DNA of 36,346 nt from Oscillospiraceae bacterium (GTDB lineage Bacteria; Bacillota; Clostridia; Oscillospirales; CAG-272). Under the pieces are notes generated by a model. That model worked only from the letters and a program-made list of their open reading frames with translations. It had not been told where the DNA came from and searched no databases. This document shows positions 7,931-16,777 of the stretch, one piece after another; the first letter of the stretch is position 1, and every line of letters starts with the position of its first letter. A program made the position numbers and the translations under genes. The stretch is taken from contig SVTG01000019.1 of NCBI GenBank assembly GCA_015063895.1, positions 1 to 36,346 of the forward strand, given 5' to 3'.

Positions 7931-7969
7931 AAAAAACGAGCGCATTTCGGCTTTGACCGATCTGCGCTC
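7931..7969 (-). terminator. Terminator of the polysaccharide operon
   Basis: GAGCGCA/TGCGCTC with an inner CGG/CCG stem forms a hairpin (7938-7969) followed on the minus strand by G and then six T residues. It is 41 bp beyond the stop codon of the last gene of the 17-gene operon. Confidence 0.85.
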
Positions 7970-8010
7970 TTCTTTTATGAATGACAGGATAAAAGGCCGT
8001 GGCTTTTTTC

Positions 8011-8823
8011 TTACTGCACGCCGCGAGGGGCGAACACGGCTTTGCCTGCGGGGATCTCAATGATCTCGGTCTTATCGCGCTCTACGTACAGCGTGAGGGC
8101 CGTGGGGTTATAAAAGCGTGTTTCGTCCGCAGAGATCTGCAGCATACGCTGCGCGGTCATATAATTGTAGATCTCAATATTGGTGGCGTACCAGATCTTA
8201 CCGTTCCCTGCCACGGTCGCCACCAGCGTTTCCATGGCTTGCCAGTCCTCCTCGGTCTTGAACTCGTGGCTGTGCCCCCAGATATACAGCAGGGGGTGCG
8301 TCCATTGCGAATCCAGCTGGCCCATAAACCGCTCGGCAGGCGCCTGCGCCTTTTTGTGGTGCGCGGTCGGGTGCCATTCCATAAAGACCGAGGGCAAGGG
8401 GAAATTCAGCGTATCCTTGGTGGTGCGACTGTACAGCACGCCGCAAGCCTGCATCGCGGCGATGCTTGCCGCGTCAAAGGAGCCGCTGGGATACGACATA
8501 CCCACCACGGGATAGCCGAACACGTCCTCTAAAATTTTTCTGTCCTCGTAGGTCTCCCCTACCACCGACTGCACGGGCATACGCGCGGGCCAGCCGTGCG
8601 TGACGGTATGACAAGCCACCTCGTGACCCTCGTAGCGCGCACGCAGCGCTTGCTTTTCTTCATCGGTGATGCCGATCAGCTTTTTGCCGTTCAGATGAAA
8701 GGTGCCCTTGACGCCGTAGCGGTTAAACAGCTCAACAAGACGCCCGTCCTTTTCGTGCCCGTCATCATAGCTGAAGGTCACGATACGCTTGGTGGCACCC
8801 GGAAAAACGTGAAACTGGATCAT
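8011..8823 (-). CDS. NodB-type polysaccharide deacetylase
   Basis: The 270-residue product has the NodB carbohydrate esterase 4 signature: TFSYDDG (16-22) supplies the catalytic and metal aspartates D20 and D21. HEVACHTVTHG (67-77) supplies metal histidines H72 and H76, and YPSGSFD follows. It should remove acetyl groups from N-acetylated sugars. No signal peptide or membrane anchor is visible, so it probably acts in the cytoplasm on a precursor or lipid-linked sugar rather than on finished wall polymer. It is the last gene of the polysaccharide operon, 16 bp after the previous gene, with AAAGGAG 7 nt before its ATG. It may tailor an amino sugar of the glycan. Confidence 0.85.
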   Translation of the reverse strand: MIQFHVFPGATKRIVTFSYDDGHEKDGRLVELFNRYGVKGTFHLNGKKLIGITDEEKQALRARYEGHEVACHTVTHGWPARMPVQSVVGETYEDRKILEDVFGYPVVGMSYPSGSFDAASIAAMQACGVLYSRTTKDTLNFPLPSVFMEWHPTAHHKKAQAPAERFMGQLDSQWTHPLLYIWGHSHEFKTEEDWQAMETLVATVAGNGKIWYATNIEIYNYMTAQRMLQISADETRFYNPTALTLYVERDKTEIIEIPAGKAVFAPRGVQ

Positions 8824-8839
8824 ATACTATCTCCTTTAC

Positions 8840-9973
8840 TTATAAGCCGACCTCGCGCAGGAAGGCGCGGTCATCTGCCAGCTCCTCCTTGCCTGCACGC
8901 ACAGTGCGGCGCAGCAAGCGGCGCGCACTTTTGCTAAAGAGCAGCGAGAACCAGCGCCGCACCTCAAAAAAGGGCGTGAGCCAACGGTGGCGCTGCAAAA
9001 CGGGATACATATATTTGATGGTGCTGTAAGGCAAAAAAATGCGTGAAAGCAAAAAGCTGAGCTTGCCCTTGCGATGAACGGCCCTGCGCATTTTCACGCT
9101 GTTTTGGCGCGTGCCGTAGCTGCCGCCCGACAAAATAAAGCGTTCGACCTCAAGGCAAAGGGGTGTTTGCGCCCCGTTGGCAAACCAGTAGGCGGCAACG
9201 GCACGCATGCTTTGGGCAAAACGCAAAAGTCCGCCCTCCGTCAGCAGCGCGTCGCGCCTTTGTTCCGCCTCGCTCCCCGCACGATCGAGCAACGAAAGAT
9301 CCAGGAAGGGGCGCACGCCGCACCCACCGTGCACAAAGTGCTTGGCCATATGTGCAATATGATAAAAATACAGCATCTCATCGGCAAGCACGTGACGGTA
9401 AGCACCCTGCCCTGCGGGTGTGGCAAATTCCCACACGCGCGACAGCAGCGCGTCTGCGGCCGTGTCGCACGTGGCGCTCAGCGCGAAATGCACCTCCACG
9501 TGTACGCCACCCGGTGCATACAGGGAAAGATCGTAGGGGCCGCCCTTGCCCTCGGTGTAGCCAAGGGTGCGCGCCAGATGCGTCTTGACCGCCGTCACGT
9601 CGCTCTCGTGCACCAGCACGTCGATATCACAGCTTGAGCGCAGCCAGGGCTCGGGATACCGGGCCCTTAAAACCGACCCCTTCAGGGGAATAAACGGGAT
9701 CTCCGCCTCCTCCAGTGCATCGGTAAGAGCCGCCAGCTCACTCTGAAGCTGCTCGGTGCGGAAGATGGCGGTCATATATTGGCGGTGAAGCGACGCGCCC
9801 ACGTCACCCTGCAGCAGCTTGCCCTGCAGGGCTGCGGCCAGCAAATGGGCCATATCGTGCCGCTTGGCAAGCTTATAAAGCGCGGCCATCTCTTCCTCGG
9901 TGGCGGGGGGCTCTACCGTTGCGCCCGTCATGGCCGCCTGTATGGCGCGAAACAGCAGCTGCTCGCTTGGCAT
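8840..9973 (-). CDS. PF14907-type nucleotidyltransferase family protein
   Basis: The 377-residue product resembles the uncharacterised nucleotidyltransferase family found in many capsule and O-antigen loci. The minimal polymerase-beta-fold signature is visible: LKGSVLRARYPEPWLRS followed by the acidic pair in CDIDVLV, and a third acidic residue in VEVHF. A helical N-terminal part precedes it and a basic C-terminal tail follows (SKSARRLLRRTVRAGK). The true substrate of the family is not known. The ATG at 9973 is preferred over the GTG at 9982 because AAAGGAG sits 8 nt before it. It lies 37 bp after gmhA and may modify a sugar or a carrier in this pathway. Confidence 0.75.
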   Translation of the reverse strand: MPSEQLLFRAIQAAMTGATVEPPATEEEMAALYKLAKRHDMAHLLAAALQGKLLQGDVGASLHRQYMTAIFRTEQLQSELAALTDALEEAEIPFIPLKGSVLRARYPEPWLRSSCDIDVLVHESDVTAVKTHLARTLGYTEGKGGPYDLSLYAPGGVHVEVHFALSATCDTAADALLSRVWEFATPAGQGAYRHVLADEMLYFYHIAHMAKHFVHGGCGVRPFLDLSLLDRAGSEAEQRRDALLTEGGLLRFAQSMRAVAAYWFANGAQTPLCLEVERFILSGGSYGTRQNSVKMRRAVHRKGKLSFLLSRIFLPYSTIKYMYPVLQRHRWLTPFFEVRRWFSLLFSKSARRLLRRTVRAGKEELADDRAFLREVGL

Positions 9974-10010
9974 GTCACTCACTCCTTTCCCTTAATGACT
10001 TATCGTGTAT

Positions 10011-10664
10011 TTAGCCGAAAAAGCTCTCCTCGATCATCAGGCACCAGCAATGGTAAATGGGCAGATGAAGCTCCTGCACCATATAGGTCTCGCGCTCGGG
10101 CACGCGCACACAGGCGTCTGCCATCTTGGAGAGTGCGCTCTCACGCTCACCCGTGAGCCCCACCACCTGCATGCCTCTTGCCTTGGCAACGGTGGCGGCA
10201 TACAGCACGTTTTTGCTGTTGCCCGAGGTGGAGATGCCAAGCAGCACGTCGCCTGCATTGCCGTAGCCGTTTACCTGCTGGGCAAAGGCGAGCTGAGGCT
10301 CGCAGTCGTTACAAAAGGCGGTGGAAAGCGCAAAATGACCGTCAAGCGCGATCGCGGGGAGCGCGCATTGCAGCTGCTTTGCCAGCACAGCGCCCATTTC
10401 GGCGTCCACGGCCGTGAGTGCCGCCGCATAGTCAGCGGGTACGGGACGGGGGTTGCAAAAGCCCTTCATCAGCTCGCCGACAATATGCTCGGCATCGGCG
10501 GCGGAGCCGCCGTTGCCGGCGATCAGCACCTTGCCGCCGCGGCGGTAACAGGCCTCCATGATCTCATATCCCTTGACGATCCCGTCACGCACGCACGCCA
10601 GCTGAGGGTAGCGCGACAGCAAGAGATCGATATGCTTTTCAAGTCTTTCATTTAACACGCTCAT
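10011..10664 (-). CDS. gmhA: Sedoheptulose 7-phosphate isomerase
   Basis: The 217-residue SIS-domain protein is full length for GmhA, which converts sedoheptulose 7-phosphate to D-glycero-D-manno-heptose 7-phosphate, the first step of nucleotide-heptose synthesis. The phosphosugar site GKVLIAGNGGSAADAEH (44-60) with the following GELMKGF is intact, as is the second SIS loop, GISTSGNSKNV. It overlaps the stop of the hddC-gmhB fusion gene (ATGA) and has AAAGGAG 8 nt upstream. Together with the two preceding genes it gives every activity needed for GDP-D-glycero-alpha-D-manno-heptose. Confidence 0.93.
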   Translation of the reverse strand: MSVLNERLEKHIDLLLSRYPQLACVRDGIVKGYEIMEACYRRGGKVLIAGNGGSAADAEHIVGELMKGFCNPRPVPADYAAALTAVDAEMGAVLAKQLQCALPAIALDGHFALSTAFCNDCEPQLAFAQQVNGYGNAGDVLLGISTSGNSKNVLYAATVAKARGMQVVGLTGERESALSKMADACVRVPERETYMVQELHLPIYHCWCLMIEESFFG

Positions 10665-11950
10665 ACTGTAAGCTCCTTTACAAAATCAAGCAATGAGGCA
10701 CAGGTCTTATCCTGCGAAAAATCCCCTTCCCCAAGCAACACCGTTTTGCAGCCTGCGGCCTTACCCGCGAGGATATCGGCTTCGCTGTCACCCACCATAA
10801 ACGAGGCTGCGAGATCAATATTGAAATCACGCGCGGCACGCAGCAGGAGCCCGGGCTTCGGCTTGCGGCAATCACACTCGATCTTCAGGGCCGCCACCTC
10901 ACCGGCATATCCCTTGTGGGGGTGATGCGGACAGTAATATACGGCATCGAGATACGCGCCCGCGGCGCCAAGTAAGGTTTCCATCTTGCAATGGATCATG
11001 TCAAGCTCCTGCGCGCTGACCTCGCCGCGTGCCACAACGGGTTGATTGGTCACCACGATCGCGAGATACCCCAATGCATTGATGCGGCGCACCGCCTCGG
11101 CCACGCCGTCAAGGAGCGAAAAATCCTTAATATCGCGCAAAAAGCCAACGTAACGGTTCAGCGTCCCGTCGCGATCCAGAAAGACCGCACGCTGCGGCGC
11201 CTGCAGATTTTTTTGCTGCACCGTGCCGCGCAAAAAATCGGCCTCAACGGCGGCATAGCGCTCGGGCGTGCCCATATCCTTCACGTATTCGGGGCTTTGA
11301 TAGGCAAACATTTGCCCCGTGCCCGCCAGCGGCTTTAAAATGCCACGGTCAAGATCGACCTTGCCAAGAGGCATCGGGCCCTCCAAAAGACGGGGGGAGA
11401 GCACGTGAAGACCGGCGTTCACGCAGTTATGATAAAAGGCAGGGCGCGGCTCCTCCCTCGTCAGCCACCTCTCCACGCACCCGTCGCCGTCGGTCACGAT
11501 CAGGGCGCTGTCGTAAGGGTGGCTGTTGGGGTGCACAAAAAGCGTAGCAAGTCCACCCTTTTCGCGGTGATATGCCACGAAACGGGTAAGATCCACGTCA
11601 AAAAGCGCATCGGCATTGAGCAGCAAAAAGTCCTCTGTCAGCTGCTCGCGCAGGCGGAAAAGTGCACCCGCGTTGCCCAAGGGCTCGTCTTCCTTAAAAT
11701 ACGTAATATGTACGCCAAAGGGCTTGCCCGTGACGGGCGAAATGCCGCTGCCGTCGCCAAAATACTCCATAATGACGTCGGCAAGATGCGACACGGTGAT
11801 GATCACGTCGGTAAAGCCCTGTCGGGCAAGGCAGGCAAGCTGATGCTCCAGCACGGGCATGCCTGCAATTTTGATCATAGGCTTTGGGATATCGGCGGCC
11901 ACCGAGGAAATGCGCGTGCCTCTGCCGCCCGCCATCAGTACCGCCTTCAT
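10661..11950 (-). CDS. Fused heptose-1-phosphate guanylyltransferase (HddC-like) and heptose-bisphosphate phosphatase (GmhB-like)
   Basis: The 429-residue protein joins two enzymes that are usually separate. Residues 1-240 are a sugar nucleotidyltransferase with the LMAGGRGTRI loop (5-14), KPM (23-25) and the metal site LNADALFD (111-118). Residues 253-429 are a HAD phosphatase of the GmhB type: FLDRDGTLN (257-265) with nucleophile D259, and the zinc-binding set C340, H342, C359 and C361 in CPHHP...CDCRKPKPG. The expected reactions are removal of the 7-phosphate from heptose 1,7-bisphosphate and then nucleotide transfer to give GDP-heptose. Given hddA beside it, GDP is more likely than ADP, but nucleotide choice is inferred. 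It overlaps both neighbours by four bases. Confidence 0.88.
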   Translation of the reverse strand: MKAVLMAGGRGTRISSVAADIPKPMIKIAGMPVLEHQLACLARQGFTDVIITVSHLADVIMEYFGDGSGISPVTGKPFGVHITYFKEDEPLGNAGALFRLREQLTEDFLLLNADALFDVDLTRFVAYHREKGGLATLFVHPNSHPYDSALIVTDGDGCVERWLTREEPRPAFYHNCVNAGLHVLSPRLLEGPMPLGKVDLDRGILKPLAGTGQMFAYQSPEYVKDMGTPERYAAVEADFLRGTVQQKNLQAPQRAVFLDRDGTLNRYVGFLRDIKDFSLLDGVAEAVRRINALGYLAIVVTNQPVVARGEVSAQELDMIHCKMETLLGAAGAYLDAVYYCPHHPHKGYAGEVAALKIECDCRKPKPGLLLRAARDFNIDLAASFMVGDSEADILAGKAAGCKTVLLGEGDFSQDKTCASLLDFVKELTV

Positions 11951-12945
11951 CGCGGTGTGTAGGCCTCGGGCGTGTAATGGATCACGCGCGTGCCGCCGTT
12001 TTCAAATTCAAAGGGCACGTACAAAAGGTCTGCCAGCGCCGCGCGCACGGCCGCCTGCTTTTCCTTTTCAACGTAAAAGAGCAAAAATCCGCCCCCACCC
12101 GCACCCAGCAGCTTGCCGCCGAGCGCGCCTGCCGCCAGGGCCTTTTCGTAAAGGGCATCGATCCCCTCGGTGGAGATGGCGCTGCCCGTGCCGCGCTTGA
12201 GGCGCCAGGTGGTATCCAGCAGACGCCCGAACTCAGCAAGGGGCGCCGTGCTGTCAACCAGCACGCGCTCCGCCTCGTCAACCAAAGCGTGCATTTGCTT
12301 CAGCTGCGATACCTTTTGTGCGGCGGTGAGATTGTTTTGCTGTTGAATGTGTGCCGAAAAACGCGTAAAGCCCGTGAAAAACAACATCAGATTGTCGCTC
12401 AGCGCCTGCTTGCGTGCGGGCGAAAGAATAACGGGGCGCACCTCGTATCCGTCGGCGGTAAAATCAATGCGGTTAAAGCCACCGAAGGCCGCCGCGATCT
12501 GATCCTGCCAGCCGCCCGCCTCCGCACACAGCACGCGCTCAAGATAGATCGCCTCATCGGCGAGTCGGCGCTTATCCGCAAACTTTCCCTTCAAAGCATA
12601 GAAAGCATTCAGCATACCAACAGCAAACGAGCTACTGGTACCAAGCCCTGAGCGCGCCGGCAGATCCGCTTCATAAGTCAAGCGCAGCTCGTGCATATCA
12701 AGCATCTTCATCGCATTACGAATGGCGGGATGCTGGATATCCTCCACGTCAGTCACGCGTTCGATTTTAGAATACGACAGCTCAGTCGTATAATCAAAAA
12801 AGCGGGGTAAATGGCGCACGGTTACATAGCAATATTTATCAAACGTAGTGGAGAGCACGGCACCGCCGTATTCCTTAAAATAGCTTTCCATATCGGTCCC
12901 GCCGCCAAAAAACGACATGCGGAACGGTGTTTTCGTGATGATCAT
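11947..12945 (-). CDS. hddA: D-glycero-alpha-D-manno-heptose 7-phosphate kinase
   Basis: The 332-residue GHMP-family kinase phosphorylates heptose 7-phosphate at C1. The first motif is RMSFFGGGTDM (9-19), the ATP loop is PARSGLGTSSSFAVG (96-110), and the C-terminal glycine motif is GGKLLGAGGGGF. The FGGGTD form and the neighbouring gmhA and gmhB/hddC functions point to HddA rather than galactokinase or mevalonate kinase. It begins with a strong AAAAGGAGG site located within the end of the flippase gene and overlaps the next gene by ATGA. Confidence 0.9.
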   Translation of the reverse strand: MIITKTPFRMSFFGGGTDMESYFKEYGGAVLSTTFDKYCYVTVRHLPRFFDYTTELSYSKIERVTDVEDIQHPAIRNAMKMLDMHELRLTYEADLPARSGLGTSSSFAVGMLNAFYALKGKFADKRRLADEAIYLERVLCAEAGGWQDQIAAAFGGFNRIDFTADGYEVRPVILSPARKQALSDNLMLFFTGFTRFSAHIQQQNNLTAAQKVSQLKQMHALVDEAERVLVDSTAPLAEFGRLLDTTWRLKRGTGSAISTEGIDALYEKALAAGALGGKLLGAGGGGFLLFYVEKEKQAAVRAALADLLYVPFEFENGGTRVIHYTPEAYTPR

Positions 12946-14408
12946 ACGCTACCTCCTTTTCTTTTTGCCATCACACCTTTGACAATGGCAAGGGACGATC
13001 TTATCAAATTGACGATATCACGGTAGTAAATAAGCAGAATCAGTACCGCCGAGGCCAAAAATGCCACGGTGGAAAATGGCACGTCGAACGTGATCAAAAA
13101 CGAGGAGAGAAAAAGCAACAAATAGGTGGGAACAGCACGCCACACATCCACCCTGATCCTCACCAGCGACTGCACCGATACGGCGCGCACCGTAAAGATC
13201 ACAGCGAAGCTGATAGCCGTTGCCGTTGCGGCGCCGATGATGCCAAAACGCGGGATCAAAAGCAGGTTTAACACGATATTGACGAGTGCACCGATCGCAA
13301 CGGAGCTGAAAAGATTTTTCGGCTTCATATGCGCACGGAAGGCGGCTGCCAAAAAACCGCTCGTGGTTGAAAAAAAGGCCGAGATCGTCAGCAGTGGGAT
13401 CGCCTGCCATGCCGTGTAGTAGGCGCTGTCAAAAAGAATGACGGAAAAAACCTTCGACAAGGGTATGATCACAAAGCACCCGCAAAGACCGACAACGTGC
13501 AGCGCGCGGTAAACGTTGGTATAATACGCCTCCTCGTCCTTGGCCTCGCTGTTATGGATCGCTGACAGCTGCCAGGCCTGTAAAAAGATACCCGTAACTG
13601 TACTGAGCAGCGTCGGGACCCTATGTGCTGCGCTGTAGATGCCGTTGGCGCCCATACCGACAAAGGCGATGATCATATACTTATCAATACTGGTATTGAT
13701 CGACCAGGCAAGAATCGCAGGGATCATCGGCGTGCTGTACAGCAGCATTTCACGCAAAAGTTTCCAATCGGGTAGCAGCGGCCACATATAGCGCCACATT
13801 TTGGCACACAGGAACATCAACACCAAGGCCGCTGAATAGGCGATTATAATGCTGATCAAATACCCCTGCAGCCCCCACCTGAGCCAAAGCAACAGGATCA
13901 GATTAGAGCAGACCAGCGCTACTGTATGCACGATGCTGGCCACCGCAAAAAGCTTTGTCATGCCAAGGCCCTTGATAAAGTTGGTAAAGCACAAATAAAG
14001 GTTAAACAGCCCAAACGTGACGACAAACACCAGCCAATGCGTGCGCAAGGACGGAGCGATAAGCCCGAACAGCGGCTGAAAGCACAGCAGCACGAGCGTA
14101 GCCAGCGTCACCAGCAGCACGGAATTATTGAATACCGCTCGCGGTGAAGCATCCTTTTTCATCGCGTAGCGGAGCGTTGCCTCCATGATCGCGAGTGTGA
14201 AGATCGGGTATATAAATTGGACAGTTGTGTTGATCAGATCCGCCACGCCGAACTCCTCTATCGTGAGGAGCGCGGTATAAAGCGGGGTAAGAAAAAAGAT
14301 CAGTATTTTTGAGCCGAAATTGCTCAAGCCGAACAAAAGCGTGTCAGTCAGTAGCGTCTTTACTCTGCCGCCCGATTGCCCTTGCCCGTGCAGCTCTGTA
14401 TTTTTCAT
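12942..14408 (-). CDS. Wzx-type polysaccharide flippase
   Basis: The 488-residue protein is almost entirely hydrophobic, with about 12-14 predicted membrane helices. It has the N-terminal LLFGLSNFGSKILIFFLTPLYTALLT pattern, broken here as LLFGLSNFG and then KILIFFLTPLYTALL, that is typical of the oligosaccharide flippase (RfbX/MVF) family. It should move undecaprenyl-pyrophosphate-linked repeat units across the membrane for Wzy polymerisation. It overlaps hddA by four bases and follows the pyruvyl transferase gene by 3 bp. The ribosome site is modest (AGAAGG). Confidence 0.88.
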   Translation of the reverse strand: MKNTELHGQGQSGGRVKTLLTDTLLFGLSNFGSKILIFFLTPLYTALLTIEEFGVADLINTTVQFIYPIFTLAIMEATLRYAMKKDASPRAVFNNSVLLVTLATLVLLCFQPLFGLIAPSLRTHWLVFVVTFGLFNLYLCFTNFIKGLGMTKLFAVASIVHTVALVCSNLILLLWLRWGLQGYLISIIIAYSAALVLMFLCAKMWRYMWPLLPDWKLLREMLLYSTPMIPAILAWSINTSIDKYMIIAFVGMGANGIYSAAHRVPTLLSTVTGIFLQAWQLSAIHNSEAKDEEAYYTNVYRALHVVGLCGCFVIIPLSKVFSVILFDSAYYTAWQAIPLLTISAFFSTTSGFLAAAFRAHMKPKNLFSSVAIGALVNIVLNLLLIPRFGIIGAATATAISFAVIFTVRAVSVQSLVRIRVDVWRAVPTYLLLFLSSFLITFDVPFSTVAFLASAVLILLIYYRDIVNLIRSSLAIVKGVMAKRKGGSV

Positions 14409-14411
14409 TTT

Positions 14412-15524
14412 TTATGCCTTCTGTGTTTCTAATATCGAGCGAAGATATGCCTTAGAATGCTGCAGCTGCGTCCGCACGCGCTCCTGCACTGCCACGTAGT
14501 CGATCTCCTCAAGCGGACAGGTGAGTGCGGTGGGGTCAATGACTCTATCCGCCAGCTGCGTCAGCTCCAGCACCGTATGCAAGCGCGAATTGGTGTTATC
14601 CTTGGCGAGATTGAGTGCAACGCATATTCTTTTTTTCAGCAAAATCGACAGCGACGTGCCGTGAAAAGAATCGGTCACAACGTATGCGGCGTTTTGAATG
14701 TAACCAAGGAATTCCTCAGGTGAGCAGCAGGAGCAGCGCTTCGCGAAGCGATAAGCAAAATCACCCATCACGGTGCGATTGACTGCCAGCACGTCAAGTC
14801 CCGTTTGCTTTTGCAGCTTTTTTACGTATTGACGCATATAGGGATAATCCATTAAATTATACACGAAAATATAAGGCTTACGCGACTTATGCACGGCAAT
14901 GCTCTCCCACTCTTGCCCCGAAAGCAGCCACACGGGATCAAGCACAGTTGTGCATTCCCTACCAAGCTTTTGCGACATATATGCCGTGGCATCTGATTCG
15001 CGGAAGGACAGCGCTGCAAAATCCGAAAGCAGCGCGGTGGTATCAAGTGTGGCACTTTCAAACTGCGCCACCGATCCAAGGCTTGCAGCATATGCCACCT
15101 TCTTTGCTCCTTTTACAAAATCAAGATAATAGCCGGGATCGTTGCGATGGCAGATCGGATTAAAAACCTGATCGCTACCTGTGATCACCACATCGTAATT
15201 GGCCGCGACCTCGGCTGCATTTTCGCGTGTGCAAGAAGTAGAACGGGGAATGCGCGTTAAAAATTCTTTAAAATTGCGCTTTTTCTTGCGCTGCACCAGG
15301 CAGGTGAGATTATGCGCGCCAAAATTCTTCCACGAACTGCATGCACGGCGCGAGCGCAGTGCGTATTGTGTATTGATGGCAGGGCTTTGATAATCGATCG
15401 TTTCACAGACATACCCCATACCGTTAACGGTCCTGTTCAAGGCATAAGCCTGCAGAACAGCACCGTAGTTGACGGCTGTATGATACGTGACGATACCCAC
15501 GCGCGCGATTGCTTGTTCCTTCAT
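14412..15524 (-). CDS. Polysaccharide pyruvyl transferase-family protein
   Basis: The 370-residue product matches the polysaccharide pyruvyl transferase family (PF04230, WcaK/CsaB-like). It has an N-terminal VGIVTYHTAVNYGAVLQAYAL segment (read here as VGIVTYHTAVNYGA then VLQAYAL), ITGSDQVFNP and the C-terminal VTDSFHGTSLSI. It probably adds a ketal pyruvate from phosphoenolpyruvate to a sugar of the repeat unit, making the glycan acidic. Some members of this family have other transferase roles. The ATG at 15524 is chosen over an upstream in-frame TTG because GAGG lies 6 nt before it and this start clears the preceding stop codon. Confidence 0.85.
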   Translation of the reverse strand: MKEQAIARVGIVTYHTAVNYGAVLQAYALNRTVNGMGYVCETIDYQSPAINTQYALRSRRACSSWKNFGAHNLTCLVQRKKKRNFKEFLTRIPRSTSCTRENAAEVAANYDVVITGSDQVFNPICHRNDPGYYLDFVKGAKKVAYAASLGSVAQFESATLDTTALLSDFAALSFRESDATAYMSQKLGRECTTVLDPVWLLSGQEWESIAVHKSRKPYIFVYNLMDYPYMRQYVKKLQKQTGLDVLAVNRTVMGDFAYRFAKRCSCCSPEEFLGYIQNAAYVVTDSFHGTSLSILLKKRICVALNLAKDNTNSRLHTVLELTQLADRVIDPTALTCPLEEIDYVAVQERVRTQLQHSKAYLRSILETQKA

Positions 15525-15526
15525 AA

Positions 15527-16777
15527 TCAACCTCGTTGTTCAATGCTTTTTTGTAAAATACACTGTCGCCCTATGGCATAGGGCATAGCGGCAAAAAATA
15601 CGTAGAGCAGGAAGATAAAGATATCGTTGATGGGGTTACCAAAAAATCCGTAGACAAGGAAGAGCAGCTGCACGAAAAACGACAAAAACAGCACTGCCCT
15701 TTGTGCATCATCAGCAGGCACACGGCGCAAAGCGCGCAGCACGTTCTTAAGATTGATCACAAACCACGTAAGATAGATAAAAACTCCTACGGCACCGTGA
15801 TCAAAAAAAACCTGCAGATAAATATTGTGCGTACCCATATGAATGAGCTCCTGTGAAGCACCGGTGCCCTTACCAAATATAAAGCTGTTGCCGATCTCGT
15901 TGAAGACCATCTGCATGATCTCAAAGCGGCCGTTTGATACGTCGTCGCTTTCCGAGAAGCGGCGCAAAAACTGCACACCGCTCTCACTGTTCAGCAAGAG
16001 CAGATACACGCCAAGCCCAAAGATCAAGAGACCTGCCCCGATCGAGAAAAAACGCTTGAGATTGTTTTTCTGATTAAACATCACAAAAAGTGATACAAGC
16101 ACGGCAACCGCACACGCCACAAACACACCGCGCTTTTGCGCAATAACCGTAGCGAAGAAGGCCACCAATACCAGGAGCGCATATACAACGCGCCTGCCGG
16201 TGTGGCGTGTAGGGGTGTTAAACCACCTGTACAGATAAATACCGAGCAGGATCGCCGAGAAAAAGGCCGTCATAAAGTTAAAGCCGGAAAAACCGGTATA
16301 ATAGCGGTAGCTTTCAAGCTGCTGATACGAGAAAAAGGCATCAGGTGTCAGCAGCACACTATTGATACGAAAGACAAGAGCGGGTGCCACCAGCTGCAAA
16401 AAGACGCCCCCCGTATAAAACAGCGAGAGCAACGCAAAGGCCACCAGCACCACCCTTGAAGAAAGCTGAAAGCCGTGAAAGGCAAGAAATGCCACGCAGC
16501 ATACCAGCATTTGCAGGATCAGACGCACAGCATACTCTTGGCTTTGACCTATAGCGCCCATTGCCGTGATAAACACAATGACCAAATACACACAGGCAGA
16601 CGAAGAAAAAATGAACGATCTACGTATAGCCAACACCAGCACCGCCAGCACCAGGATAGCAGCAAATACATAACGGCTGTTTACAAGCCTTGCATCCCAG
16701 AAAAAGACATATATCAGCAATATTCCAAAAAGTAAGGCATAAGCGAATTTATTGATTTTCAGCGCACGGATATTCAT
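15527..16777 (-). CDS. Wzy-like O-antigen polymerase/ligase family membrane protein
   Basis: The 416-residue protein has about 10-12 membrane helices and a large extracytoplasmic loop before the C-terminal helices that contains GTHNIYLQVFFDHGAVGVF. This is the H-containing Wzy_C signature shared by Wzy polymerases and WaaL ligases. In a Gram-positive locus with Wzx it most likely polymerises repeat units on the outer face of the membrane. It overlaps the upstream glycosyltransferase by four bases (ATGA). Confidence 0.85.
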   Translation of the reverse strand: MNIRALKINKFAYALLFGILLIYVFFWDARLVNSRYVFAAILVLAVLVLAIRRSFIFSSSACVYLVIVFITAMGAIGQSQEYAVRLILQMLVCCVAFLAFHGFQLSSRVVLVAFALLSLFYTGGVFLQLVAPALVFRINSVLLTPDAFFSYQQLESYRYYTGFSGFNFMTAFFSAILLGIYLYRWFNTPTRHTGRRVVYALLVLVAFFATVIAQKRGVFVACAVAVLVSLFVMFNQKNNLKRFFSIGAGLLIFGLGVYLLLLNSESGVQFLRRFSESDDVSNGRFEIMQMVFNEIGNSFIFGKGTGASQELIHMGTHNIYLQVFFDHGAVGVFIYLTWFVINLKNVLRALRRVPADDAQRAVLFLSFFVQLLFLVYGFFGNPINDIFIFLLYVFFAAMPYAIGRQCILQKSIEQRG

